Position numbers and translations under genes: made by a program | The notes under the pieces: model-generated | The model's input: the letters and a program-made list of their open reading frames with translations, nothing else | Databases searched by the model: none | Told to the model about the DNA's origin: nothing | In this document: in pieces, positions 56,285 through 64,000 of the stretch | Layout: the number at the start of each line of letters is the position of its first letter | How positions within the stretch are numbered: the stretch's first letter is position 1 | Assembly: GCF_014905135.1 (NCBI RefSeq) | Contig: NZ_CP041406.1 | Coordinates: forward strand, 124,001-188,000 | Length of the DNA stretch: 64,000 nt | Reading direction: 5' to 3' | DNA from: Sulfurimonas paralvinellae | Lineage (GTDB): Bacteria > Campylobacterota > Campylobacteria > Campylobacterales > Sulfurimonadaceae

Positions 56285-56382
56285 CAAGCCAAATATACTA
56301 CAATCACCATAAGTAATCCAAACATAACAGCCCAGATAAGAAGATCTCCTCCGCTGCTTGCTTGTTCTATATTTTCATTCAT
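56260..56382 (-). CDS. Small single-span membrane protein (40 residues)
   Basis: ATG 56382 after a GGA element opens a 40-residue frame: a short polar start with a Gly-Gly, one hydrophobic helix (LLIWAVMFGLLMVIVVYLAW) and a basic end KNKDIER. Composition is that of a true membrane peptide. It fills most of a 365-bp gap with no larger gene. Role unknown. Confidence 0.55.
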   Translation of the reverse strand: MNENIEQASSGGDLLIWAVMFGLLMVIVVYLAWKNKDIER

Positions 56383-56483
56383 GCTGTCATCCAAAGTTTT
56401 TATAATTATAGTTAGTTACACTTAATATTATATATTAAAATTAAGTAACATAAGATATAATAAAAGAAAACATAGGTTGGGAA

Positions 56484-57743
56484 TTGAGGCAGTTTGTATT
56501 ACTTTTACTATTTATATTCTCTATGTTAAATGCAAGTGAAGATACTGTGTCTACAATGGAATCTTATTTTGAAAAAGAGGATTATCAAAAAGCATGTAAA
56601 CTCGCAGAAGATTTTTATAAAGCAAACCCTTATAGTGTCAAAGCCAATCTCTATTACGGCAGATGTGCATATCGCAAAGGTGATATAGATACGGCAATGG
56701 CCGCATATGATAGAGCAGAGATATTGGATGACAAAAATTTATCTGTACATAAATATCTTGGTGATTTGTATGTACACGTCGGCAATATTGAGATAGCTAA
56801 TCGAGAGTACGACAAGGCTGATGTGTTTGGTCAAGATCGTTTGCAAAGAGTCTTTAAAGAAGGGTATACAGCAAATAAATTTTCTTTATTGGCAAATGTA
56901 AGCGGTGGTTATGACAGTAATGTTGAATACAATGCGGAACTCTCTGATATGAATCGATGGTTTGGGGGTGGCGGTTCTGTTGTGAAACCAAAATCAGATA
57001 CATTTGTAAAAGAGTATCTTTCTCTTACTCATGTATACGATAGCAATCCTTTTTCTGAATTTTATTATAAAAATCAGTTGCAGTTTTACAATAAAAACTA
57101 TGCTAAATATTCTGTAGATGATTTTACCCAGGCTGAAGTATTGAGCGGACCGGGATGGGCAGATAAAAGTTATGACTTTTGGTTGCCGATTTCCTATACT
57201 TATATGGCAACTGATTATAAAGATTATGCCGAAGTATATGCTGTGAAGCCGCAATTGAGAAAACGGTTTGAAAATAAGCTTTTATTGAAACTTGAAGGAC
57301 TTTATGAGTACAGAAAATATTTACAATGGAACAAAGGGGATAAAAATGCCTATGGCGGAACAGGGAGTCTGAGCAGATGGTTCGCCAAGCACTACCTGCG
57401 AGTAGCATACAGATATGAAGCAACCAAAAAGGCTGAAAAAGAGAGCCCGCGTATTTTTATAGATAAAAAATTAAATGAGATAGAGTTAAATTATACATAT
57501 ACGTTTAATCATGCTGTCGAATTTGGATTAGAAGGACTTTATAGTAAAACTTCTTATGATGACCTTGTTCAATCGGAAACTAGAGAAGATGAGTTATATA
57601 AATATTCAGCCTATTTGTCTTATAATGTGATAAGTATGTTTGGTTTTGTGTTGAAATATGATAATTATACAAATAAAACGAATTATATTCCATCAAAATA
57701 TAAAAAAGAGATTATAAACCTTGGTGTTTATATTTATTATTAA
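56484..57743 (+). CDS. Secreted TPR protein with beta-barrel-like C-terminus
   Basis: 419 residues with a TTG start and signal peptide (about 1-17, MLNA cut region). TPR-like repeats fill residues 20-130 (YQKACKLAEDFYKANPYSVK, GDIDTAMAAYDRAEILDDKN). From about 145 the chain is rich in Tyr/Phe/Lys with alternating strands and ends in INLGVYIYY, as outer-membrane barrels do. The plan recalls surface-assembly-modifier and PelB-like proteins. It starts a three-gene set with FecR-domain and GGDEF-EAL genes. Function unknown. Confidence 0.75.
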   Translation: MRQFVLLLLFIFSMLNASEDTVSTMESYFEKEDYQKACKLAEDFYKANPYSVKANLYYGRCAYRKGDIDTAMAAYDRAEILDDKNLSVHKYLGDLYVHVGNIEIANREYDKADVFGQDRLQRVFKEGYTANKFSLLANVSGGYDSNVEYNAELSDMNRWFGGGGSVVKPKSDTFVKEYLSLTHVYDSNPFSEFYYKNQLQFYNKNYAKYSVDDFTQAEVLSGPGWADKSYDFWLPISYTYMATDYKDYAEVYAVKPQLRKRFENKLLLKLEGLYEYRKYLQWNKGDKNAYGGTGSLSRWFAKHYLRVAYRYEATKKAEKESPRIFIDKKLNEIELNYTYTFNHAVEFGLEGLYSKTSYDDLVQSETREDELYKYSAYLSYNVISMFGFVLKYDNYTNKTNYIPSKYKKEIINLGVYIYY

Positions 57744-57755
57744 AAAGGGTGTGAG

Positions 57756-58538
57756 ATGAAAAAAATTATTTTATTAGCGATGCTCGTGACAATGTCATTT
57801 GCAAGTATAGGAAAAATAGCTGTTGCCAAGGGAGAGGCTTTCGTTGATCGTGATACGAAAGCAATTCATGCAGATAACAACATGGGGATTTTAAAAAAAG
57901 ATATTTTGTTGACAGAAGATGGTCGTATGCAGGTTATCTTTAAAGACAATACTGTACTTAGTCTTGGGAAGAAGAGCCGGTTGATTATTGAAGAATATCT
58001 TTATGATCAAACTAATCCGCAAAGAGTTGTTGCAACTTTTAAAATAAAAAATGGATTTGTAAAAGCCATTACAGGTGCTATCGGGAAGATGATGCCGCAG
58101 ATGTTTTCAATCGAGACTGCTGTTGCTAAAATAACTCCGCAGGGAACGATATGGAGTGTTTCTGTAGATGGAAAATCAGAACATTATGTAGTGAGTGAAG
58201 GAAAGATAAAAATCGCTTTCACAGATGGTTCAGGTAAAAGCATTGAACTCAAAGCCGGTGAGGCAATGACTTTGAATATTAAATCAAAGCAAGGTAAAAA
58301 AAGTGTTCAAAGTTTTGCAAAAAAAGCTGTTAGCACTGTAAGTCTAAATGAAGGAAAAATAGAACAATCATTAGCTACGGTGCAAGAAGATTCAGGTATA
58401 AACAGCGGAACAGTTGTTGAAGCAGACGGCAGTGTTAGAATTGACATTAATGTTCCTGGTCATGAAAATAACGGTTATGGTCATGGAAACAACGGTCATG
58501 GTCATGGAAATCATTTTGGATTCTGGCCATGGCAATAA
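57756..58538 (+). CDS. Secreted FecR-domain protein with His/Gly/Asn-rich tail
   Basis: 260 residues with a signal peptide (about 1-17). The FecR-type core has LTEDGRMQVIFKDNTVLSLG, VKAITGAIGKMMPQMFSIET, ITPQGTIWSVSVDG and VSEGKIKIAF, as in periplasmic FecR-domain proteins. The last 25 residues repeat Gly-His-Gly-Asn units and could bind metal. No FecI sigma factor or TonB receptor is near, so this is not a standard FecIR set. It lies 12 bp after the TPR-barrel gene and 30 bp before the c-di-GMP gene. Confidence 0.82.
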   Translation: MKKIILLAMLVTMSFASIGKIAVAKGEAFVDRDTKAIHADNNMGILKKDILLTEDGRMQVIFKDNTVLSLGKKSRLIIEEYLYDQTNPQRVVATFKIKNGFVKAITGAIGKMMPQMFSIETAVAKITPQGTIWSVSVDGKSEHYVVSEGKIKIAFTDGSGKSIELKAGEAMTLNIKSKQGKKSVQSFAKKAVSTVSLNEGKIEQSLATVQEDSGINSGTVVEADGSVRIDINVPGHENNGYGHGNNGHGHGNHFGFWPWQ

Positions 58539-58568
58539 TAAGTAAAATTTAGATTCATTAGGATTTAT

Positions 58569-60614
58569 GTGCGTAATGCTCTGTTTCGATTTTATAACTC
58601 GCTTGGTATTAGTAATAAATTAAACTTCATAGGAATAGCTTCGAGTGTATTAGCTGGGAGCATAGTTTTGATTTCTCTGTTTGTCTTTGCTTATGTAAGC
58701 GAGAGAAATAGTGTCGAGCATGAATCAAAGACATTTGCTAAAATATTAGCGGATAATATCGCATCACCTATCATAGCGAAAGATGCTCTACGTATTTCAG
58801 ATATCCTGGCTTCAGTTGAGTATAATGAGAAAATAACCCAAACGTTTGCACTTGATACATCCTGGAATGTACTTGGTACTTTTAGTAAGGGGAATAACTT
58901 TTCACAACAGCGTAAAATGATTCCAATCATCAGAGAAAATCAAAACTTATGGAAAGATGGATATTTTTACTCTGTGGTGCCTATTCTTAAGGATGATAAG
59001 CAGATTGGATATCTTGTTGTTGTAGCATCATTAAGTGAATTTTATAAAAAGATGTTGGAGTATGGTCTTTTTATAATATTTATCATATTTTTAGCTTCAG
59101 TGATCACGGGAAAATTTAGAAAATTGCTCTCAACATCTATTTTACAGCCAATTGCCCAATTAGATTCAATTACAACGAAGATTTTGCAAACAAAAGATCT
59201 GAATCTTGAAATACCAGTATACAATCAAGATGAGATTGGGGAACTTGCAAAAAATTTCAAACATATGATAGATGAGTTGAACAGTTATCATAATGAACTC
59301 AATGCGCAAAAAGATACACTTGCCTATCAGGCTAATTATGACTCATTGACAAAATTGCCAAACAGGGCTCTTTTTAATGACAGACTGCATCAAACTATAT
59401 ACACTTCCCAGAGAAATAATAAAAAATTTGCACTGCTTTTTATAGATTTGGATGAGTTCAAAAATGTAAATGATACATTTGGACATGAATATGGAGATAG
59501 ATTACTTCAAAAAGTCGCTGTCCGTCTCAAAAGTATACTAAGGCAAACCGATACATTGGCAAGACTTGGCGGTGATGAATTTGTCGTCATTATGAATGAT
59601 TTGACAGATTATCATGCTGCTTCTGTGTTAGCACAAAAGATGTTGGATATTTTAAAAATTCCTGTTGAGATTGAACATGAAGAGATATTTATAAGTTGCA
59701 GTATCGGTATCAGTCTCTATCCAAAAGATGCGACTGAAGCTCAGGAACTTATTAAGCATGCAGATATCGCTATGTATAGAGCAAAACATAATGGACGTAA
59801 TGCCTATGAATTTTATGTTGAGAGTATGACACAGGAGATATTGGCACGGCTTGATATGCAAAGTAAACTTCGTATAGCATTAGAAGATAGAGACTTTGTT
59901 GTTCATTATCAGCCACAATACAATATGAAAAATGATACGCTCATAGGGTTTGAAGCACTTGTCAGATGGCAGGATAAAGAGAAAGGTTTGATCTTTCCGG
60001 GAGATTTCATTCCTTATGCCGAAGAGTTTGGTATGGTTGTGGGTATAAATAGACAAGTTATGGAGATGGCAATGATACAGGCTGCAAAATGGCATCAGGC
60101 AGGTGTCTATTTTAGAAGAATTTCTGTTAACATATCCATTGAACAGGTGGAAGATGACAACTTTGTGATCTTTGTCAAAAAACTTTTGTTAAAGACTGAA
60201 TGCCGGGCAGAATGGTTTATATTTGAATTGGTAGAGAGTCAGGTCATGAAAAATACTGAGACTGCAATTATTGTTTTACAGGATTTGAGTGACTTGGGAA
60301 TAGAGATAGCTGTTGATGATTTTGGAACAGGCTACTCATCTTTGGCCTATTTAAAACATCTTCCTATCAATGAGCTGAAAATTGATCGTTCGTTTATCAT
60401 GGATACTCCTCAAAACAGTGATGATGCTTCAATTGTGAAAGCAATCATAGCAGTTGGAAAAAATCTAAATCTTGACTTGATTGCCGAGGGTGTAGAAACA
60501 GAAGAACAAAAGGAATTCTTACTCTCTAGCGGCTGTGAAAGAGTACAAGGGTATCTGTATGGACGTCCTATGAGCAGTGATGATATAGATAAAAAGATAT
60601 TTAATTTGGTTTAA
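58569..60614 (+). CDS. Membrane sensor with HAMP, GGDEF and EAL domains (c-di-GMP turnover)
   Basis: 681 residues, GTG start after AGGA. TM1 about 20-42, periplasmic sensor 43-163, TM2 164-182, HAMP to about 245. The GGDEF domain has intact GGDEF at 334-338 and the RxxD inhibitory site RQTD at 325-328, five residues before it. The EAL domain starts with FEALVRW (EAL 462-464) and keeps DDFGTGYSSLAYL. Both activities look possible. Its last 14 bp overlap the convergent small gene. Its signal may come from the periplasmic FecR or TPR proteins made just upstream; inference. Confidence 0.93.
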   Translation: MRNALFRFYNSLGISNKLNFIGIASSVLAGSIVLISLFVFAYVSERNSVEHESKTFAKILADNIASPIIAKDALRISDILASVEYNEKITQTFALDTSWNVLGTFSKGNNFSQQRKMIPIIRENQNLWKDGYFYSVVPILKDDKQIGYLVVVASLSEFYKKMLEYGLFIIFIIFLASVITGKFRKLLSTSILQPIAQLDSITTKILQTKDLNLEIPVYNQDEIGELAKNFKHMIDELNSYHNELNAQKDTLAYQANYDSLTKLPNRALFNDRLHQTIYTSQRNNKKFALLFIDLDEFKNVNDTFGHEYGDRLLQKVAVRLKSILRQTDTLARLGGDEFVVIMNDLTDYHAASVLAQKMLDILKIPVEIEHEEIFISCSIGISLYPKDATEAQELIKHADIAMYRAKHNGRNAYEFYVESMTQEILARLDMQSKLRIALEDRDFVVHYQPQYNMKNDTLIGFEALVRWQDKEKGLIFPGDFIPYAEEFGMVVGINRQVMEMAMIQAAKWHQAGVYFRRISVNISIEQVEDDNFVIFVKKLLLKTECRAEWFIFELVESQVMKNTETAIIVLQDLSDLGIEIAVDDFGTGYSSLAYLKHLPINELKIDRSFIMDTPQNSDDASIVKAIIAVGKNLNLDLIAEGVETEEQKEFLLSSGCERVQGYLYGRPMSSDDIDKKIFNLV

Positions 60615-60807
60615 CGATTTTTTTAAGCGATTTTGGCAGATGGGCAAAGGGGATACTGAACTCGTCTAATCTGTTTTTGTCTTCATATCTGATGACATCG
60701 AGTGTCATCGTGTCTGGTTTAAAGCGGATGAGTTTATAGGTTATGCCATTCTCAGTGAATTCTAAATTTTTCTGTGTGAGCTCTATAACTTTTTTCTTCT
60801 TTGCCAT
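60601..60807 (-). CDS. Small hypothetical protein after cvfB
   Basis: 68 residues, basic at both ends (MAKKKKVIELTQKNLEF; LPKSLKKIVKPN), with a short beta-rich middle YKLIRFKPDTMTLDVIRYED. It starts 3 bp after the cvfB stop, so it is likely cotranscribed with it. No known family recognised. Confidence 0.75.
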   Translation of the reverse strand: MAKKKKVIELTQKNLEFTENGITYKLIRFKPDTMTLDVIRYEDKNRLDEFSIPFAHLPKSLKKIVKPN

Positions 60808-60810
60808 AGT

Positions 60811-61662
60811 TTAGTCTTTGAGATAGATGCCTGTATCTTTGACTTCAATCTGACCGTCATCCTGCAGTTTTGTAAGGGAACGTTTGAACTCTTTTTTACT
60901 CAAACCAAAAGCTTGTTTTATAAGTTCGGCATCACTTTTGTAGTTGTAAGGCATAATACCGTTATTTTCCTTGAGAAGTGCAAGCACTTTCTCTGCAGAT
61001 GAACCGCTTTTTTTACTGCCGGCAGCTCTGAGACTCAGGTCGATATTACCGTCTTTACGAACAGTTTTCACATAAGCCTTTTTTTTGTCACCCAGGCTGA
61101 TGTTCTCAAAGATTTCATTATGGTAGATAAGCCCTTCATATTTGTCATTGACAATACACTTAAAACCAAGAGGTGTTTTGGTAATGATGAGAATATCGAC
61201 CTCTTTGTTCGGTGTAAGGCCTTTTGGATGTTTGTCAAAAAAATCTCCCAATTTTTCACTGCCGACAAGACGGTGTGTACGTTCATCGTAAACGACTTTT
61301 ATGAAGCGTTTCTCTCCTACAGCAAAAGGAGTCTTTTGCAGCTGCTTGGGTACAAGTAGATCTTTAGGCAGTTCCCAGTCCATAAAAGCACCAAAAGGAG
61401 CGACATCTACGACTTCCAAGAGTGCAAATTCATCGAGTTTTGCCTTTGGTGTCTGCGTGGTTGCGACTAGTCTGTCTTCAGAGTCTGTATATAAAAAGAC
61501 ATCGACAAGATCTCCCTCTTTCATATCCTGCGTGAGGTATTGTCCGGGAAGCAGGACATCATTGCCGTCTTGCGCCATAAGGTAAGCACCTGGTGTGGTG
61601 AGTCTGTCGATTTTGAGTGTGTTGATCTTGCCGAGTTCTAAAAAGTAGTCTTGTGTTTTCAT
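60811..61662 (-). CDS. cvfB: CvfB-like S1-domain RNA-binding protein
   Basis: 283 residues. N-terminal S1-like domains (LPGQYLTQDMKEGDLVDVFL, LLEVVDVAPFGAFMDWELPK, LLVPKQLQ), a third with YEGLIYHNEIFENISLGDKK and a C-terminal winged helix (LIKQAFGLSKKEFKRSLTKL). This is the plan of CvfB/YitL, a regulator that binds RNA. A TATAAT box lies about 30 bp before the ATG. Confidence 0.88.
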   Translation of the reverse strand: MKTQDYFLELGKINTLKIDRLTTPGAYLMAQDGNDVLLPGQYLTQDMKEGDLVDVFLYTDSEDRLVATTQTPKAKLDEFALLEVVDVAPFGAFMDWELPKDLLVPKQLQKTPFAVGEKRFIKVVYDERTHRLVGSEKLGDFFDKHPKGLTPNKEVDILIITKTPLGFKCIVNDKYEGLIYHNEIFENISLGDKKKAYVKTVRKDGNIDLSLRAAGSKKSGSSAEKVLALLKENNGIMPYNYKSDAELIKQAFGLSKKEFKRSLTKLQDDGQIEVKDTGIYLKD

Positions 61663-61692
61663 TGGTAATTCCGTTGTGTTTAAAGTATGACA

Positions 61693-62946
61693 TTATACCA
61701 AAGATAAGAGCACTATAAGTAGTACAGGCGGTGTGACTATAAGTCCGAATTTTGAGTAGGACCAGAAGTTGATGCTGATGCCTTTTTTCTCAAGTGAATG
61801 CAGCCATAACAGTGTTGCCAGTGAACCAAATGGCGTCATTTTCGGGCCGAGGTTACAGCCGATGATATTGGCGTAGATCATTGCCTGATTATGGATGTCA
61901 TCAAGTGCAATATCCATAACCATGATTGTCGGCATATTGTTCATAACTGCAGAGAGTGCTGCCGCGATGAAACCAGTACCAACGACTGCCACTGTCTGAC
62001 TTTGTGTATTGAGATAATGAAGCACCTGTGCTATCTCATCTGTAAGCCCCGCATTTTTAAGTCCGTAAACGACAACATACAGACCGAGTGAAAACCAGAC
62101 AACCTGCCACGGTGCTTCTTTGATGATTGTCTTTGCGTGAACACTTTTTGTGTACGATGCTATGAGCAAAAAGAGTATGCCGCCGCCAAGTGCAAAGACA
62201 GAAACAGGGACATGGTAGATATCTCCGATGAAATAGCCTGCGAGTAAAACAGCCAGAAAAAGCCAAGAAAAGTTAAAAAGTCCGCGGTGCTTGATAACAT
62301 CTTCCGGATTGTGAAGCAGTGAGATATCCACCTCTTTTGGAATGTCTTTGTGTAGAAGAGCAAAAAGAACAACCATAGATGCAGCAACACTGACAAGGTA
62401 TGGCACGATCATATTGGCGATGAACTCGGTAAAACCTATGCCAAAATAGTCAGCTGTTACAATGTTGGTAAGATTTGAAAAGACAAACGGAAGCGATGCG
62501 CTGTCACTGATGAAACCACCTGCTAGCAAAAAGGCAAGAATAGTTTTTGTATTGAGTCTTAAAACTTTCATTTTTGCAAGAAGAATCGGCGTGAGAATGA
62601 GTGCCGCGCCGTCATTGGCAAAAAGAGCCGAGACGACAGCACCGAGGATGATGGAGTAGAAGAACATCTTTCGTCCGCTGCCGTTTGAAAATTTTGCCAT
62701 CTTAAGTGCTGCCCATTCAAAAAAACCGATCTCATCAAGCACCATAGAGAGGATAATGATACCGATAAAGGCAAGTGTTGCATCCCAAATGATATCAAAA
62801 ACAATGACAACATCATGAAAATTCACGACTCCCAAAAGTAAAGCAGTGATGGCGCCAATAACGGCAGTTGTCCCTATCTGCAAGCCGCGCGGCTGCCATA
62901 TGACGAAGATGAGTGTGATTAAAAAGATAAGCGATGCTGTGAGCAT
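61693..62946 (-). CDS. Arsenite/anion permease of the ArsB-NhaD type
   Basis: 417 residues from ATG 62946, with 11-12 membrane helices. LTASLIFLITLIFVIWQPRG start, ALFANDGAALILTPILL, LPFVFSNLTNIVTADYFGIG, and MNNMPTIMVMDIALDD are marks of ArsB. It would pump arsenite out of the cell. The frame is open to 63024, but that would begin in the operator palindrome upstream of the promoter, so I rejected it. No arsR or arsC is in the window. Confidence 0.87.
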   Translation of the reverse strand: MLTASLIFLITLIFVIWQPRGLQIGTTAVIGAITALLLGVVNFHDVVIVFDIIWDATLAFIGIIILSMVLDEIGFFEWAALKMAKFSNGSGRKMFFYSIILGAVVSALFANDGAALILTPILLAKMKVLRLNTKTILAFLLAGGFISDSASLPFVFSNLTNIVTADYFGIGFTEFIANMIVPYLVSVAASMVVLFALLHKDIPKEVDISLLHNPEDVIKHRGLFNFSWLFLAVLLAGYFIGDIYHVPVSVFALGGGILFLLIASYTKSVHAKTIIKEAPWQVVWFSLGLYVVVYGLKNAGLTDEIAQVLHYLNTQSQTVAVVGTGFIAAALSAVMNNMPTIMVMDIALDDIHNQAMIYANIIGCNLGPKMTPFGSLATLLWLHSLEKKGISINFWSYSKFGLIVTPPVLLIVLLSLV

Positions 62947-62974
62947 TATAATGAAGTCCTGTTGTTTTTTTGAA

Positions 62975-63003
62975 AGTATAACGAAATAAATATAATATAT
63001 CAA
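62975..63003 (-). promoter_or_regulatory. Promoter of the arsB-like gene
   Basis: On the minus strand TTGATA, 17 bp, TATACT, about 29 bp before ATG 62946. The -35 box lies inside the operator palindrome. Confidence 0.6.
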
Positions 63004-63019
63004 GATATATTGATATATT
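62994..63019. promoter_or_regulatory. Operator-like palindrome, ArsR type
   Basis: AATATATCAA and TTGATATATT are perfect 10-bp arms with a 6-bp centre, covering the -35 of the arsB-like gene. The ATCAA...TTGAT form is that expected for ArsR/SmtB-family repressors. Confidence 0.6.
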
Positions 63020-63043
63020 AACAATTTGCAAATGCTTTTGAGC

Positions 63044-63049
63044 TATAAT
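63044..63049 (+). promoter_or_regulatory. -10 box for the lipoprotein gene
   Basis: TTTTGAGC-TATAAT, 27 bp before ATG 63077, with AAAAGGAG as ribosome site. Confidence 0.55.
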
Positions 63050-63076
63050 TGATGCATTTAATGAAAAGGAGCGATT

Positions 63077-63514
63077 ATGAAAAAGTTTTTAACAGCATCC
63101 TCTATAATAGCCATGCTGATTTTAAGCGGATGTGCAACCAATAGCGGACCTGAATATGACGGCAGTTCTTACAGAGAAATAAAAACATATGAGATTGGAA
63201 CAGTGCGTAACGTACGTCCGGTAGTGGTGAGTGACAGCGGTACGGGTACTTTTCTAGGTGCTATTGTCGGTACTGTAATTGGATCGACGATGGGTGGAGG
63301 CAGAGGAACTGCTTTGACAACTCTTGCAGGCGGTCTTGTAGGAGCTTATGCCGGAAATCAAGCAGGAAAAGCCAATGCTTCCGAGTTATCAGTCATGCTC
63401 GATGATGGCCGTGATATTGTTGTAGTTGTTAAGGGAAGCGGCTATAGTATTGGTGACAGAGTCAAAATTATCAAAGACGGAAAGAAGGTTGACCAAGTCT
63501 ATAAAATAGACTAG
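63077..63514 (+). CDS. Glycine-zipper outer-membrane lipoprotein (SlyB/Pcp-like)
   Basis: 145 residues. Signal peptide with lipobox ILSGC (Cys19), then a glycine-zipper region (FLGAIVGTVIGSTMGGGRG and LAGGLVGAYAGNQAGK) able to form two packed membrane helices, and a small beta-rich C-terminus (SVMLDDGRDIVVVVKGSGYS). This matches SlyB/Pcp-type 17-kDa lipoproteins. Ends 4 bp inside the convergent nnrS. Confidence 0.85.
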   Translation: MKKFLTASSIIAMLILSGCATNSGPEYDGSSYREIKTYEIGTVRNVRPVVVSDSGTGTFLGAIVGTVIGSTMGGGRGTALTTLAGGLVGAYAGNQAGKANASELSVMLDDGRDIVVVVKGSGYSIGDRVKIIKDGKKVDQVYKID

Positions 63515-64000
63515 GTGCTCTTGCCGAAGATGAGTATTTTTCCATAACGACCTGCCCAGATAATGAAGAGCAGAAGCCAGGCAGTAAAGGAGATGTCAAA
63601 CAAAAAGTTTGCACCCCATCCAAAAGCGATATTGAGACTAAAGAGTGTGCGCAGCAGTACAACGAGCTGGATAAAAAGAAAGATAGCTGTGGCAAATCTG
63701 TCTGCGTGAGGCGGCATTCCTGCGTGGCCGAGGGTAACGCGTGTTCCAAAGCCGATGAGTACCGTTGTTAAAAACCCGATGGCAAGCAGGTGGATGTTTA
63801 AAAAGTAAAAAGAGGTGTTAAAGACAAGCTCTGCTGTGAGTGATACTGCCGAGAGTGCAAAGGCTGCAGGCAGCCAGAAGAGTGAGAGATGCAGCACCCA
63901 AAGGATGGAGGGTGAATGAAACGGATGCAAATCCCAACGCAAGAACTCTTTGAGCATATATGATGCGAGTATGATGTCAACAACTATCTCTCCAACTGCA
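63511..64000 (-). CDS. NnrS-family membrane protein, C-terminal part
   Basis: The frame is open to the window edge, so the N-terminus is missing; about 162 residues are seen. HPFHSPSILWVLHLSLFWLP, then FLNIHLLAIGFLTTVLIGFGTRVTLGHAG and two more helices are typical of NnrS, a heme and copper membrane protein tied to nitric oxide stress and denitrification. An internal ATG (63957) is not the start, because open codons precede it. Confidence 0.85.
   Translation of the reverse strand, partial: AVGEIVVDIILASYMLKEFLRWDLHPFHSPSILWVLHLSLFWLPAAFALSAVSLTAELVFNTSFYFLNIHLLAIGFLTTVLIGFGTRVTLGHAGMPPHADRFATAIFLFIQLVVLLRTLFSLNIAFGWGANFLFDISFTAWLLLFIIWAGRYGKILIFGKST

Noticed and set aside
56230-56316. 28-codon plus-strand ORF with AAGGA before it
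   Set aside because: It runs through the hairpin and T-rich tract and has no recognisable composition; listed only as part of the sRNA candidate.
62947-63024. Longer N-terminus of the arsB-like protein
   Set aside because: It would start inside the operator palindrome and upstream of the promoter; the family start is at 62946.

Overview
The window looks like a chromosomal segment of a Campylobacterota (Epsilonproteobacteria) bacterium, most likely Sulfurimonas or a close relative. The reasons are low-GC DNA, a flagellin-sugar (legionaminic acid) operon next to fliD-fliS, menaquinone synthesis by the futalosine route (mqnA), an NnrS-type membrane protein, AT-rich TATAAT promoters preceded by TTTGAG or TTTTGC, and an S10/spc ribosomal operon without rpmD. 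The assignment rests on protein resemblance read by eye, not on a database search.

Layout. 1-7114 (minus): legB-legC-legH-legI-legG-ptmE-legF and the start of a Maf-type glycosyltransferase, a tightly overlapping operon for CMP-legionaminic acid used on flagellin. 7173-9284 (plus): fliD, fliS and a small third gene, each of the first two preceded by a sigma-28-like element. 9274-13359: an SDR enzyme, then a sugar module (HAD phosphatase, FucP-like transporter, hexose-phosphate mutarotase) and a YaiI protein. 13458-13986 (minus): five tRNAs (Pro, His, Arg, Arg, Leu) behind a consensus promoter. 14132-21916: an NSS transporter, small proteins, thiG, nnr, an ATPase, kdsD, rluB and rarA. 21971-25500: STAS protein, NIT-type chemoreceptor and SpoIIE phosphatase/RsbW-like kinase, a partner-switching cassette built around a chemoreceptor. 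25554-30032: malic enzyme, mqnA, moaD-moaE-moeA and a hypothetical gene. 30039-42598 (minus): a complete Pel exopolysaccharide operon in the order C-D-E-F-G-A-B, with PelB split over two genes. 42652-44844: membrane protein, rnhB, ATPase. 45122-55790: S10/spc operon from rpsJ to infA. 55825-64000: chorismate mutase, a small membrane ORF with an opposing candidate sRNA, a TPR-barrel/FecR/GGDEF-EAL operon, cvfB, arsB behind an operator-like palindrome, a lipoprotein and a partial nnrS.

How the parts fit. Flagellar glycosylation, flagellar capping, Pel secretion with a c-di-GMP receptor (PelD), a c-di-GMP turnover enzyme and a partner-switching/chemoreceptor cassette all bear on the choice between swimming and biofilm. 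Direct regulatory links between them are inference.

The strongest unexplained signal is a DNA word, TGCGTGAG (usually preceded by C or T). I found it 37 times by eye, on both strands and in several reading frames, against roughly one expected by chance. It is absent from the ribosomal operon. It behaves like an uptake sequence or a Chi-type recombination site.
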